Source: Amphiplicatus metriothermophilus (GTDB lineage: Bacteria > Pseudomonadota > Alphaproteobacteria > Caulobacterales > Parvularculaceae). From it: a stretch of DNA of 64,000 nucleotides. The notes beneath the pieces are model-generated. The model saw only the letters and a list, made by a program, of their open reading frames with translations, was not told where the DNA came from and did no database searches. Made by a program: the position numbers and the translations under genes. Each line of letters begins with the position of its first letter. Within the stretch, counting starts at the first letter, position 1. Below, in pieces: positions 51,394 to 60,103 of this stretch. The DNA lies in assembly GCF_900199215.1 (NCBI RefSeq), contig NZ_FZQA01000005.1, positions 62,001 through 126,000 on the forward strand, given 5' to 3'.

Positions 51394-52365
51394 ATGATCC
51401 GCGGATTCCTGAACGAAGGCGGTCGGCTGAAAGCCGTTGAGGGGGCATCGGAGCTTTCTGAAAACCTGGTCTGGATCGATCTCATCAACCCAACGGACGC
51501 TGAGGAGAACGATCTTGAGAGTCGCCTCGGGATCGACATTCCGACCAAGGAGGAGATGGAGGAGATCGAGATCTCCTCACGCCTCTACAACAAGGATGGC
51601 GCCGCCTTCATGACCGCCACGCTGCCGGCCCAGGCCGATGGCGATGATCCGCAGATGCACCCGGTGACGTTCGTTCTATCGGGCGTCCGTCTGATCACCG
51701 TGCGCTACCATGATCCACGAGCTTTTCAGACATTTCCCCAGCGCGCCGAAAAGGTCCCGATGGGATGTGACACTGGCGAGGGTGTGCTGGTTGCGCTGCT
51801 GGAAGCGATCGTCGATCGGTTGGCCGATATCCTGGAGCGGGCCGGCCGGGAGATTGATGGCATCTCTCGCGATGTCTTCCAGCACAAGGGCGCCAAGCCG
51901 ACCAAGAGCCAGGATTTCCAAAAGGTTCTGGAAGCCATCGGCCGCAAGGGCGATCTCACGTCGAATATTCGCGATAGCCTCGTGACGCTCGAACGACTCA
52001 TCGGCTTTCTTGGCCATGGTGCCATGCAGCGCAAGAGCGGAAAAGACTTGAGAGAGCGCATCAAAACTCTCTCTCGCGACGTGCGATCGCTTGCCGACCA
52101 CGCGAGCTTCCTTTCCCAGAAGATCACCTTCCTGCTCGATGCCACGCTCGGCATGATCAATATCGAGCAGAACGCCATCATCAAGATTTTCTCGGTCGCG
52201 GCTGTGGTTTTCCTGCCGCCGACGCTGGTCGCATCGAGCTACGGGATGAACTTCGAACACATGCCGGAACTTGAATGGCTTCTCGGCTACCCGTGGGCAA
52301 TCGGCTTGATGATCCTGTCGGCGATCATTCCCTACGTTTATTTCAAGCGCCGTGGATGGCTCTGA
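51394..52365 (+). CDS. CorA-family divalent cation transporter
   Basis: A 323-residue CorA-family magnesium or cobalt channel. It has the cytosolic N-terminal alpha/beta domain, the long helical neck, two C-terminal TM helices and the signature YGMNF in SSYGMNFEHMPE. AGGAGG lies 7 bases upstream of ATG 51394; the longer frame to 51304 is rejected. It is followed by an antiporter gene 22 bases downstream and a uppP gene, forming a compact envelope and ion operon that looks like element cargo. Confidence 0.93.
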   Translation: MIRGFLNEGGRLKAVEGASELSENLVWIDLINPTDAEENDLESRLGIDIPTKEEMEEIEISSRLYNKDGAAFMTATLPAQADGDDPQMHPVTFVLSGVRLITVRYHDPRAFQTFPQRAEKVPMGCDTGEGVLVALLEAIVDRLADILERAGREIDGISRDVFQHKGAKPTKSQDFQKVLEAIGRKGDLTSNIRDSLVTLERLIGFLGHGAMQRKSGKDLRERIKTLSRDVRSLADHASFLSQKITFLLDATLGMINIEQNAIIKIFSVAAVVFLPPTLVASSYGMNFEHMPELEWLLGYPWAIGLMILSAIIPYVYFKRRGWL

Positions 52366-52386
52366 CTGGTTGGAGAACGAATTATA

Positions 52387-53352
52387 ATGCTGTTGGATTT
52401 CGGACTGGTCGCATCGGGGCTCGTGCTGCTGTTCATTGGGGGCGAGAGTCTCGTGCGGGGCAGCGTCGCCATCGCCGAGCGCCTCGGCCTGTCCAAGCTC
52501 ATCATCGGGCTGGTGATTGTCGGGTTCGGCACATCGACGCCAGAGCTTTTGGTCTCGGTCAATGCCGCCCTCGGCGGCTCCCCTGAGATTGCGCTGGGAA
52601 ACGTCGTCGGCAGCAATATTGCGAATATTCTGCTGATCGTGGGCGTTTCTGCGCTGATCCTGCCCATCACAGGCTGGAAGCGGACGGCGGTGCGCGAGGC
52701 GCTCGTTGCGGGACTGGTGGCGTTGGCGCTGTTCGGCCTTGTTCAGGGGCAAGCGATTACGACCATCGAGGGAGCCGCTCTACTGGGGGTGCTCTGCGTC
52801 TATCTGCTCGCCAGCTACTGGCTGGAGAAGCGTGAGACAGCCGCCAATGTTTTCGAGCAGGAAGCGGAGGAGTTCGAAGACATTCCGATCAGGCGTGCCT
52901 GGCTGGCGCCCATCCTTGCCCTTGGGGGCATCGCACTGCTGGTCTTTGGCGCGGATTTCCTCGTGGACGGCGCTGTATCGATTGCGCGCAGCTTCGGGGT
53001 GCCTGACGCTGTCATTGGCCTTTCACTGGTCGCGGTTGGGACGTCGCTGCCGGAACTGGCGACAGCCATCGTCGCCGCCATCCGCCGCCACTCGGATGTC
53101 GTGCTGGGCAATGTCATCGGCAGCAACATTTTCAACGTGCTGGCGATACTTGGTACAACGGCCGTCATTCAGCCGATCGACATCAGCGAACGCTTCAGAG
53201 TCATCGATACGCCGATCATGCTGGCCGCCAGCTGCGTCTTCATATTGCTTCTCTTCGCAACCAAGACAATCGGGCGAGTGTGGGCTGCCCTGATGCTGCT
53301 GACTTATGCGGGATATATGGCATTCCTGTTCGGCAACGGAATGGCTGCGTGA
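52387..53352 (+). CDS. Calcium/sodium antiporter (CaCA family, YrbG-like)
   Basis: A 321-residue, ten-TM cation exchanger. Both alpha-repeats are plain: GFGTSTPELLVS with GNVVGSNIANILL, and AVGTSLPELATAI with GNVIGSNIFNVLA. It probably extrudes Ca2+ in exchange for Na+ or H+. A GGAGAA ribosome site lies upstream of the ATG. It lies 22 bases after corA, and its TGA overlaps the uppP ATG by one base. Confidence 0.93.
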   Translation: MLLDFGLVASGLVLLFIGGESLVRGSVAIAERLGLSKLIIGLVIVGFGTSTPELLVSVNAALGGSPEIALGNVVGSNIANILLIVGVSALILPITGWKRTAVREALVAGLVALALFGLVQGQAITTIEGAALLGVLCVYLLASYWLEKRETAANVFEQEAEEFEDIPIRRAWLAPILALGGIALLVFGADFLVDGAVSIARSFGVPDAVIGLSLVAVGTSLPELATAIVAAIRRHSDVVLGNVIGSNIFNVLAILGTTAVIQPIDISERFRVIDTPIMLAASCVFILLLFATKTIGRVWAALMLLTYAGYMAFLFGNGMAA

Positions 53353-54182
53353 TGGGAGAGAGTGAAGCCGGCGTTCCGCTGTTGCACCTGATCGTCCTGG
53401 CGGTCGTTCAAGGCATCACCGAGTTTTTGCCCATCAGTTCCTCGGCGCATCTCATTCTCGTGCCGGCGATTACCGGCTGGGCCGATCAGGGGCTGGCCAT
53501 CGACGTGGCCATGCACATGGGCACCCTGTTCGCCGTGATACTCTATTTCAGGCAGGATGTGGCGCGTCTGGCGAGCGGTGGCCTTGACGCGATCCGGGGT
53601 ATCATGACGGCGGACGCGCGGCTCTGCCTGCAGGTGATCGCTGCCACGCTCCCAGTCGTGGTGGCAGGGTTTCTGCTGAAGGACACGATCGCGAACGACT
53701 GGCGAAGCCCTGCGCTGATCGCTGCGACGACGATCATATTCGGCGTGGTGCTTTGGCTGGCGGACCGGCACGCCGACCAAGCGAAGGGGGGCATCGCCGG
53801 TCTCACCTGGCGCGACGCCATGATCATCGGCGCGGCACAGGCTCTGGCTCTGGTGCCAGGCGTGAGCCGGTCCGGGATCACCATGACGGCCGCATTGTTC
53901 TTGGGACAGAGCCGTCCGGAGGCGGCGCGCTTTTCGTTACTGCTCTCCATCCCCACTACCGCCGCGGCGGGCCTACTTGGAGGTTATGATCTCGCTCGAT
54001 CCGGGGATGCCGCGCTTCAGAGCGACGCAGTGCTTGCCGGAATGCTTGCGTTTGCAAGTGCACTTGCCGCGATTGCCGGGCTGATGGCTTGGCTCAAGCG
54101 CGCCAGCTTTACTCCTTTCGTCATTTACCGGCTGGCGCTAGGGCTCATCCTGACCGTCGCTCTGTTCGCGGGTGCCTTTTAG
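53352..54182 (+). CDS. uppP: Undecaprenyl-diphosphate phosphatase
   Basis: A membrane phosphatase (BacA/UppP family) of 276 residues that recycles the undecaprenyl lipid carrier for peptidoglycan synthesis and can confer bacitracin resistance. QGITEFLPISSSAHLIL and PGVSRSGITMT are the two diagnostic active-site motifs. ATG 53352 is used; the frame upstream overlaps the antiporter gene. A housekeeping function encoded as the third gene of this accessory triplet suggests a second copy that helps the element or its host under envelope stress. Confidence 0.93.
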   Translation: MGESEAGVPLLHLIVLAVVQGITEFLPISSSAHLILVPAITGWADQGLAIDVAMHMGTLFAVILYFRQDVARLASGGLDAIRGIMTADARLCLQVIAATLPVVVAGFLLKDTIANDWRSPALIAATTIIFGVVLWLADRHADQAKGGIAGLTWRDAMIIGAAQALALVPGVSRSGITMTAALFLGQSRPEAARFSLLLSIPTTAAAGLLGGYDLARSGDAALQSDAVLAGMLAFASALAAIAGLMAWLKRASFTPFVIYRLALGLILTVALFAGAF

Positions 54183-54230
54183 GCTGGGGCAGTCTCTTGC
54201 TACGCTGTGCCCGACGTTCGATGTTCCCGC

Positions 54231-55163
54231 TCAGCGTTGCCCGAACGAAACGAACTGGTCGTAGCTGTCCCAAGGCTCCTCATCTTCAATCTCAGCCCGG
54301 TAGTCGGCGGGATCGAACTGCAGAAGAGACACCGCCAAACCGAGCCGGTCAGAGAAGAAGGTCAGTTCTCGGACTGGTTCGGAGCCCCGACTAAATGTCC
54401 AAATGCCGGCGGGCAAAGCCACCGGGCGCTGAGAACTGGTGTGCTGCGACGCCGAACCCATGGCCATGATGGAGCCGTCGGGAATCGGCATGCCCGATTG
54501 AATGAAGACACCGCTTCTGTAGGCGCGCGTGCTCGCTCTGCCCCACAACGCGAATCCGTCTCGCGCAACCACCATGGCCGCTCGGGTGTCGGTGAATTCG
54601 ATCCACTTGCGCGCGGCCGCAAGAAGCGAAACTCCGTATCGGTCAGTCACATGGCCAAGGAGGTCGCGAGTTACCTCCTGACTGCCGACCTGGTTCCGAT
54701 AGTCGTCGATCGGCATCAACAGGAAGGAGGCGAAGGTATCGGCCTCTTCTTCACGCTGCTTCTCCCCGTCCTTCCAGCCGTTGGCTTGCAGTGGAAGACA
54801 CTCGAAGTCGAAATCGTCCGAGAGCTCGCCGTTACGGTAGTGCTCTGCGGTCAGCGGGCGCCGGTGCAGCAAGTAGTGCCCGAACTCATGAGCGAGCGTG
54901 AAGCGCTCGCGTCCGCGGTAGCGGGGCTGAGTGTTGTAGAGAATCTGCCAACCGGGCTTCTTGCGCCGTGCCCGGAGCATGCCCTCGAAGCCGTCGATGT
55001 CGATGCCCTTCACTGCCGTAATCGGGTCTTCGTGGTTTCGGGAGACTTCGAGCGCCAGCGCCTCCACGTCCACAGGGAACCGGTCTTCTCCCAGCACGGT
55101 GCGGAGAAGCACAGTCAGATCGTTTGCGGCCCTTTGGGGCGATTTTCTGCCGCTATTGCTCAT
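54231..55163 (-). CDS. ImmA/IrrE-family metallopeptidase
   Basis: A 310-residue protein with the zinc metallopeptidase motif LAHEFGHYLLHR (HExxH). In ICE and phage systems such proteins cleave a neighbouring XRE repressor to trigger induction. It overlaps the XRE gene at 55160 by 4 bases, exactly the ImmA/ImmR-type arrangement. The N-terminus is likely a regulatory domain; the C-terminal half (about 190-310) is of unknown function. Its stop lies near the convergent end of uppP. Confidence 0.88.
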   Translation of the reverse strand: MSNSGRKSPQRAANDLTVLLRTVLGEDRFPVDVEALALEVSRNHEDPITAVKGIDIDGFEGMLRARRKKPGWQILYNTQPRYRGRERFTLAHEFGHYLLHRRPLTAEHYRNGELSDDFDFECLPLQANGWKDGEKQREEEADTFASFLLMPIDDYRNQVGSQEVTRDLLGHVTDRYGVSLLAAARKWIEFTDTRAAMVVARDGFALWGRASTRAYRSGVFIQSGMPIPDGSIMAMGSASQHTSSQRPVALPAGIWTFSRGSEPVRELTFFSDRLGLAVSLLQFDPADYRAEIEDEEPWDSYDQFVSFGQR

Positions 55164-55528
55164 TCATCTTCATCGTCCAGGATTTTGAGCATCTCGCGAA
55201 GCTTCTCTTTGCTCTTCGGCTTCATCTTCTGATACTTGCGAAAGAAGGCAGTGTCCGTCGCGTCCGCTTCGGTGACTTCGTCGGCAGAAATCAGGTAATC
55301 GGTCGTAGTTTCCAGGGCGGCCGCGATCTGGTGAAGCTTCTCAGCCGAAGGGCGCGCGACGTCCTTGTTCTCGATCTCCCACATGTAGCTCTTGCTGGAT
55401 CCGACCCTTTCGGCCAGCGCCTCCAGGGTCAATCCTCGCTTCAGTCTGAGCTCGCGAACGCGCTCTCCCAAGGGTGTTGGCACCGGGTGTTCTCCTGTTT
55501 GTCCGTCAGGTTCGTTATCGCGATACAT
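55160..55528 (-). CDS. XRE-family repressor (ImmR-like)
   Basis: A 122-residue regulator with an N-terminal HTH (VRELRLKRGLTLEALAERVG) and an acidic, helical C-terminal tail. It is coupled to the ImmA/IrrE peptidase gene by an ATGA overlap and is divergent from the DUF2188 gene, 95 bp away. It probably represses that promoter and itself, with cleavage by the peptidase as the switch. This is inferred from the pair's family behaviour. Confidence 0.85.
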   Translation of the reverse strand: MYRDNEPDGQTGEHPVPTPLGERVRELRLKRGLTLEALAERVGSSKSYMWEIENKDVARPSAEKLHQIAAALETTTDYLISADEVTEADATDTAFFRKYQKMKPKSKEKLREMLKILDDEDE

Positions 55529-55623
55529 CTAGTCCTTGACACGCCGCACCTGCAATACCTATCTTGCGCACAAGTTCGTAGTAACGAACCCACTTTCGCG
55601 CTTTCACGATACAGGAGGCCGTC

Positions 55624-55866
55624 ATGGCTAAAGCAGGTAAAGGTTCGGGCACCCACCACGCGGTCCCCAATCCCAATGGCGGATGGGATGTCCGCCGTGG
55701 CGGCGCCGAGCGCGCCAGCGGACACTTCGACACGAAGCGGGAGGCGATCGACCGTGGGCGGGAGATCAGCCGCAACGCTGGGACGGAGTTCAAGATCTAC
55801 AATCAGGACGGCCGGATCGGCCAGTCCGATTCGCACGGGAATGACCCGCGCAACATCAAGGGCTAA
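55624..55866 (+). CDS. DUF2188 family protein
   Basis: An 80-residue DUF2188 protein. The compact domain HHAVPNPNGGWDVRRGGAER with HFDTKREAIDRGREI is typical of this small basic family, which often accompanies phage or stress genes. CAGGAGG is a strong ribosome site. It lies 12 bases upstream of the next gene and is likely co-transcribed with it. Function unknown. Confidence 0.88.
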   Translation: MAKAGKGSGTHHAVPNPNGGWDVRRGGAERASGHFDTKREAIDRGREISRNAGTEFKIYNQDGRIGQSDSHGNDPRNIKG

Positions 55867-55878
55867 GGAGAACCGATC

Positions 55879-57066
55879 ATGGCCTCAGTGACGAGTTTCA
55901 TCCGCAACATGCCTGCCTCGTCGCTGCAGGCCTATTTCCACCACACCGGCATCGAGCTTCCGACCGAGGTCGATTGGGAGGCGCCCGAGCCGGAAGTCGC
56001 CCGCGTCACTTTGCGAGCCGTCGACGAATTGGACGACGAAGCCCGCGCCCGGATCGTCAATGACGCCGAGCGTGTGAGCGCCCTGGCCAATGATGCGGGG
56101 CAGACCGCACTCTACAGCGTGATCGACGACCGCACGGTGCTCGATGATCTGGCAAATGGCCATGCGCGTTCGCTCTGGATGTTCCTGAACGAACCGGTTC
56201 GGTTCCGCCATGCCGAGGAGGTCCGCTACACCGATGAGCGGCGCCGTGGTCGGAGCTGGGACGGGTTCATCGGCGAGCCGAACCTCGATCTGCGCCGGGA
56301 CGAGGCATCCATCGATGCCTTCAAGGCGGCGCTGCGCGAACGGTTCGCTTCCAACAACATCCACATCGATATCTTCGAGCGCTACCGGCCGACCTTCGAC
56401 GGCGAGGATTGCGAGCTTGTCCAGATCGCGATTTACCGCGAAGGCCTCCTCGACGATTTCCTGGCGTTCGATGACGCGGGAACGCTCGTCCGCCGCGCCC
56501 GCCGTCCCGTGTTCGAGGCGGCCATGACTTATGAACCGGCGACCGGCGTCATCGAAGTCGTCGCCAACGACCGCGAGAGCCGCGAGGAGATGGTCCGCTT
56601 CATGGCGCGCGACCTGCTGGGGATCGAGTTCCAAAGCGAGAAGGTACCCTTCCGCACCTACGACCTCGCGGTTCTGCTTCATCCTTTCGATTTTCCGACC
56701 GACCCGGAGGATGGGATCGAGTCCGTCGAGGTAAAGCAGCTGCGTCTGATGCCCATCGACAATGTGGGCGAGCGCGTCACGCTGGAATGTCTTCGGAAGG
56801 CTGACCGCACCATCTGGAGCATGTCGGCGGAGCGGTTCGGCGCCAACGATCCGCTGGCTGGCGGTTGGGTGGCGACACAGGCCAAACTCTCCATCAAATT
56901 CCATCCCAAGGGCGATGCCAAACGCGGTCGGACGCTGCCGTTGACGATCACGATGCCGCATGGCTGCAATCTCAAGGACCAGACCGAAAAGGAGCAGCTG
57001 ATCGGCGAGAAGTATCTCCGGCGCTGGGGCATCCTTTCCGGAGACGGCGGTGTCGTCGTTGATTGA
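55879..57066 (+). CDS. Unrecognised protein A of a two-gene unit
   Basis: A 395-residue soluble protein with an acidic N-terminal half, no signal, membrane segment or obvious motif, and only sparse cysteines. A central helical segment (RFMARDLLGIEF) and a C-terminal beta-rich region (about 280-380) are the clearest blocks. TAAGGAGAA precedes the ATG. Its last 17 bases overlap the next gene in another frame, so the two are probably expressed together. I see no known family, and nothing in the sequence gives a reaction. Confidence 0.7.
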   Translation: MASVTSFIRNMPASSLQAYFHHTGIELPTEVDWEAPEPEVARVTLRAVDELDDEARARIVNDAERVSALANDAGQTALYSVIDDRTVLDDLANGHARSLWMFLNEPVRFRHAEEVRYTDERRRGRSWDGFIGEPNLDLRRDEASIDAFKAALRERFASNNIHIDIFERYRPTFDGEDCELVQIAIYREGLLDDFLAFDDAGTLVRRARRPVFEAAMTYEPATGVIEVVANDRESREEMVRFMARDLLGIEFQSEKVPFRTYDLAVLLHPFDFPTDPEDGIESVEVKQLRLMPIDNVGERVTLECLRKADRTIWSMSAERFGANDPLAGGWVATQAKLSIKFHPKGDAKRGRTLPLTITMPHGCNLKDQTEKEQLIGEKYLRRWGILSGDGGVVVD

Positions 57067-57988
57067 TCTGAGGGCGGCGGACCTATTGCTGTCGGTGATC
57101 GAGACGCCGGATGCAGTTATCAGCGGCTCGGTCCTCGACGGCTACTATGGCCCGATTTCGCCAGTGCTGAAAGGGGCTGGGATCCTTCAGCCGAAAGATC
57201 ACTCGCGGGCAGCCGTTTCACTCGTCGACCACGAGGACGAGCCCGTCAATCTGATCTGGTCACCTGAACATCGGGTATATGGGTATTTCAGCCCGTCAGC
57301 GGGTTGGGTGAGCGTCCCCGGAAATCAGTTGGCAACGTACCGCGTCAACTTCAGCATGTTGCTCGATCAGCTGTTCGAGCGGCTGGATTTCTCCCCGCGA
57401 ACCGGCCCTGTCGAACTCGTACCCGACCTTCTGTGGGAGATCGGCGACGCGCGCCTCCCAGGACGCAGCAAACGTACATCTGTCTGGATTGGCCGTCGGC
57501 TAGGCGATCCGACGATATGGAAACGTTTCATCGATGCTGCCCGCATGCGTCCGGCGCCCGGTTTGCGAGTTGTCCTGAGCTTCACAGCTGGAAATCGCCT
57601 GCCGACTGACGTGCACCTCGGTCATACGCTCATCGCCGTTCGAGACGTTGCCGATCACAACGGTCTTGCCATCGCTCCCGAGCTATTGGCCGCCCGCGTC
57701 GCGACGGGCTCACAGCTGAACGACGACTTGATCACCATGGCGGCCGACGGAGCATCCCTCACCGTTCGCGGAGCACGTTATTCTTTCTCTGGATCAAAGC
57801 AGCGCGCGATCATCAGGCAACTATATGACGCTTGGAAATCGGGTAACCCGGAACTCCTGACTGCCGAGGTTCTGGAGATCGCTGGATACAGCACCAGCGT
57901 CAACACGCTGGCGAAGGCTTTCTCCGGAAGACCTGACTGGCGTGATTTCATCAGCGAGGAGCATGGCCGCTGTTGGATGTTCCTCTGA
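57050..57988 (+). CDS. Unrecognised protein B of a two-gene unit, with C-terminal winged-helix-like domain
   Basis: A 312-residue protein starting at GTG 57050, overlapping protein A by 17 bases. The C-terminal 70 residues look like a winged helix: YSFSGSKQRAIIRQLYDAWK, then ILEIAG-type and a final DWRDFI region. That could bind DNA or mediate self-association. The N-terminal 230 residues show no recognised fold. A terminator at 58011-58036 ends the unit. Together with protein A and DUF2188 it might be a regulated defence or stress module, but that is conjecture. Confidence 0.68.
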   Translation: MSSLIDLRAADLLLSVIETPDAVISGSVLDGYYGPISPVLKGAGILQPKDHSRAAVSLVDHEDEPVNLIWSPEHRVYGYFSPSAGWVSVPGNQLATYRVNFSMLLDQLFERLDFSPRTGPVELVPDLLWEIGDARLPGRSKRTSVWIGRRLGDPTIWKRFIDAARMRPAPGLRVVLSFTAGNRLPTDVHLGHTLIAVRDVADHNGLAIAPELLAARVATGSQLNDDLITMAADGASLTVRGARYSFSGSKQRAIIRQLYDAWKSGNPELLTAEVLEIAGYSTSVNTLAKAFSGRPDWRDFISEEHGRCWMFL

Positions 57989-58010
57989 TGACCTGAACTC
58001 TCTCATCTGA

Positions 58011-58036
58011 AAGGCCGCCCGGTGGGCGGCTTTCTT
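58011..58036 (+). terminator. Rho-independent terminator after protein B
   Basis: GCCGCCC (58014-58020) pairs with GGGCGGC (58024-58030) around a GGT loop, followed by TTTCTT. It separates the two-gene unit from the replication module. Confidence 0.8.
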
Positions 58037-58155
58037 CATTTCTGAGCCGCTTTCCCCGATTCCTACCTTGAGCCCTACCTGGCTCCTTCCCGGCTCCTAC
58101 CCGCCCGGCAGCCATCCTCTCCGCAGGTTTTCGACAGGAACCCAAGGAGACACAA

Positions 58156-58365
58156 ATGGCTACGAAACACCTCAACCAGATCGACCTGGCTGCGCGCTGG
58201 AACATCAGTCACCGCACGCTTGAGCGCTGGCGCTGGACGGGCGAAGGCCCGCGCTTCGTCAAGCTCGGCGGTCGCGTCGTGTATCGCCTCGAAGACGTCG
58301 AGGAGTACGAGCGCGAGCAGATCCGGGCGAGCACCGCCGACCACCCCAGCAAGCCTGCAGCATGA
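58156..58365 (+). CDS. Excisionase-like/MerR-type HTH protein
   Basis: A 69-residue winged-HTH protein: LAARWNISHRTLERWRWTGEGPRFVKLGGRVVYRLEDVEEY is a clear HTH_17/excisionase pattern (IDLAARWN, FVKLGGRVVYR wing). AAGGAG precedes the ATG. It starts the phage-type module, 10 bases before the next gene. It could direct excision or regulate the replication genes. Confidence 0.88.
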   Translation: MATKHLNQIDLAARWNISHRTLERWRWTGEGPRFVKLGGRVVYRLEDVEEYEREQIRASTADHPSKPAA

Positions 58366-58375
58366 GGTGGTGGTG

Positions 58376-58864
58376 ATGACGATCTCCAACCGCATCTCCC
58401 TCGATGAGCTCCGGCGCATGGCTGTCGGCGACATCGCCGCTCTGTCCGCCGAGCAGCTCGCCCTCCTGCAGGACGAGGCCGCCGACGCTCTGCGCCGCGC
58501 CAAGACCGTCTGCGACTGGCTCGATGGGGCCGTCGCGCTGAAGTACGGCGATCGTGCCCACGCCGCACGGCAGGCCGCCGGCAAAGACACCGGGACCATC
58601 CGCTTCGACGACGGCGCGGTCACCGTGATCGCCGACCTGCCGAAGCGCGTCGACTGGGACCAGGACAAGCTCACCGCTCTCGTCGAACGCATCCGGGCCG
58701 AGGGCGACGACCCCACCGAATACGTCGATGTCGCGATCAAGGTGTCCGAGCGCAAGTACGCGGCCTGGCCGAGCCACATCCGCTCCGCCTTCGAGGACGC
58801 GCGCACCGTCCGCACCGGCAAGCCCAGCTTCCGTCTTTCCCTGAACACCGAGGTGACGTCATGA
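58376..58864 (+). CDS. Phage-type protein of unknown function
   Basis: A 162-residue protein with a helical N-terminus (ISLDELRRMAVGDIAALSAEQ) and a second region RFDDGAVTVIADLPKRVDWD. Similar small proteins precede RecA-like ATPases in alphaproteobacterial phage modules, as far as I recall. ATG 58376 is chosen (GAGGTGGTG upstream); a longer open frame exists to 58220. Overlaps the next gene by 4 bases. Function unknown. Confidence 0.72.
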   Translation: MTISNRISLDELRRMAVGDIAALSAEQLALLQDEAADALRRAKTVCDWLDGAVALKYGDRAHAARQAAGKDTGTIRFDDGAVTVIADLPKRVDWDQDKLTALVERIRAEGDDPTEYVDVAIKVSERKYAAWPSHIRSAFEDARTVRTGKPSFRLSLNTEVTS

Positions 58865-59157
58865 GCATCACGAAGAAGCTCGCGATGCTCCGCGAGCAAC
58901 ATTTCGGGCTGGACAAGCTGCCCGAGACCATCCGGGTGCCGGCCCTTGGCGAGCGTCACGACGAGACCGTCAAGCCGGTCGGGGCGGCCTCGATCGACGA
59001 CCTGGCCTTCGCCCTCATCGGGCTGAACGAGCAGGCATCGGCTCTCTACCGCGAGATCGACGCGGTGCGCACCCTCCACGACGAGGCCCGCAAGGCCGGC
59101 GCGCTGGGAGCGGACATCGCGGTCGACGCCTTGATCGCGGCGAAGGGAGGCAAGTGA
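58861..59157 (+). CDS. Phage-type protein of unknown function
   Basis: A 98-residue acidic helical protein, overlapping its neighbour by 4 bases (ATGA). Contains LPETIRVPALGERHDE and a C-terminal LIAAKGGK. No family recognised. It is likely part of the same replication operon by position only. Confidence 0.65.
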   Translation: MSITKKLAMLREQHFGLDKLPETIRVPALGERHDETVKPVGAASIDDLAFALIGLNEQASALYREIDAVRTLHDEARKAGALGADIAVDALIAAKGGK

Positions 59158-60086
59158 TGGCGATTCCTGCCTCTCCCTGTCAGGCCTCCGGCCTTCCTCG
59201 CCTCTTGCCAATCATCTCGGCCGATCAGCGGCTCGCCGAGCCGCGCGGCATCAAGGGCACGATCTTCGGCAAGTCCGGGATCGGCAAGACCTCGCTTCTC
59301 TGGACGCTCGACCCCGCCACTACATTGTTCATCGACCTGGAGGCGGGCGACCTCGCCATCGAGGGATGGTCCGGCGACAGCGTCCGGCCGCGCACATGGG
59401 CCGAGTGCCGCGACTTCGCGGTCTTCATCGGCGGCCCCAATCCGGCGCTGCGGGACGACCAGGTCTACAGCGAGGCCCACTTCGCGGCGGTGTGCGAGCG
59501 CTTCGGCGATCCGGCTTCGCTCGACCGCTATCACACGGTCTTCATCGACTCGATCACCGTCGCCGGGCGGCTCTGCTTCCAATGGTGCAAGGGGCAGCCC
59601 GAGGCGTTCTCGGAGAAGACCGGCAAGCCCGATGTCCGCGGCGCCTATGGCCTGCACGGCCGCGAGATGGTCGCGTGGCTCACGCATCTGCAGCACACGC
59701 GGGCGAAGAACGTCTGGTTCGTCGGGATCCTCGACGAAAAGCTCGACGACTTCAATCGACGCATCTTCCAGCCGCAGATCGACGGCTCGAAGACCGGCCT
59801 CGAGCTGCCGGGCATCGTCGATGAAGTCCTGACGATGGCGGAGATCAAGGACGAGTCCGGCGCGCCGTACCGTGCCTTCGTCTGCCAGACGATCAACCCC
59901 TGGAACTTCCCGGCGAAGGATCGATCCGGCCGTCTCGACCTGATCGAGGAGCCGCATCTCGGCCGCCTGATGGCCAAGATCCGCGGCCCCGTGAAGCCCG
60001 CCTCCGAGCGGCTGGCCTATCGCAGCCCGCCCCCGGCCGCGACGGCGCCGACCTCCGACGCCCCCACCCATTCCGAAAACGCCTGA
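59157..60086 (+). CDS. Phage RecA-like ATPase (AAA_24/Sak4-like)
   Basis: A 309-residue NTPase with the Walker A motif FGKSGIGKTSLLW, a Walker B-like TVFIDSITVAG and downstream HGREMVAWLTHLQ. It resembles the Sak4 single-strand annealing/recombination ATPases encoded by temperate phages. ATG 59157 is preferred because GGGAGG lies 7 bases upstream; GTG 59154 is an alternative. It overlaps the previous gene's stop and is followed by the next gene after 17 bases. It probably acts on phage DNA with the SSB-like protein. Confidence 0.88.
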   Translation: MAIPASPCQASGLPRLLPIISADQRLAEPRGIKGTIFGKSGIGKTSLLWTLDPATTLFIDLEAGDLAIEGWSGDSVRPRTWAECRDFAVFIGGPNPALRDDQVYSEAHFAAVCERFGDPASLDRYHTVFIDSITVAGRLCFQWCKGQPEAFSEKTGKPDVRGAYGLHGREMVAWLTHLQHTRAKNVWFVGILDEKLDDFNRRIFQPQIDGSKTGLELPGIVDEVLTMAEIKDESGAPYRAFVCQTINPWNFPAKDRSGRLDLIEEPHLGRLMAKIRGPVKPASERLAYRSPPPAATAPTSDAPTHSENA

Positions 60087-60103
60087 ACGAGGAGACCCCA
60101 GCC

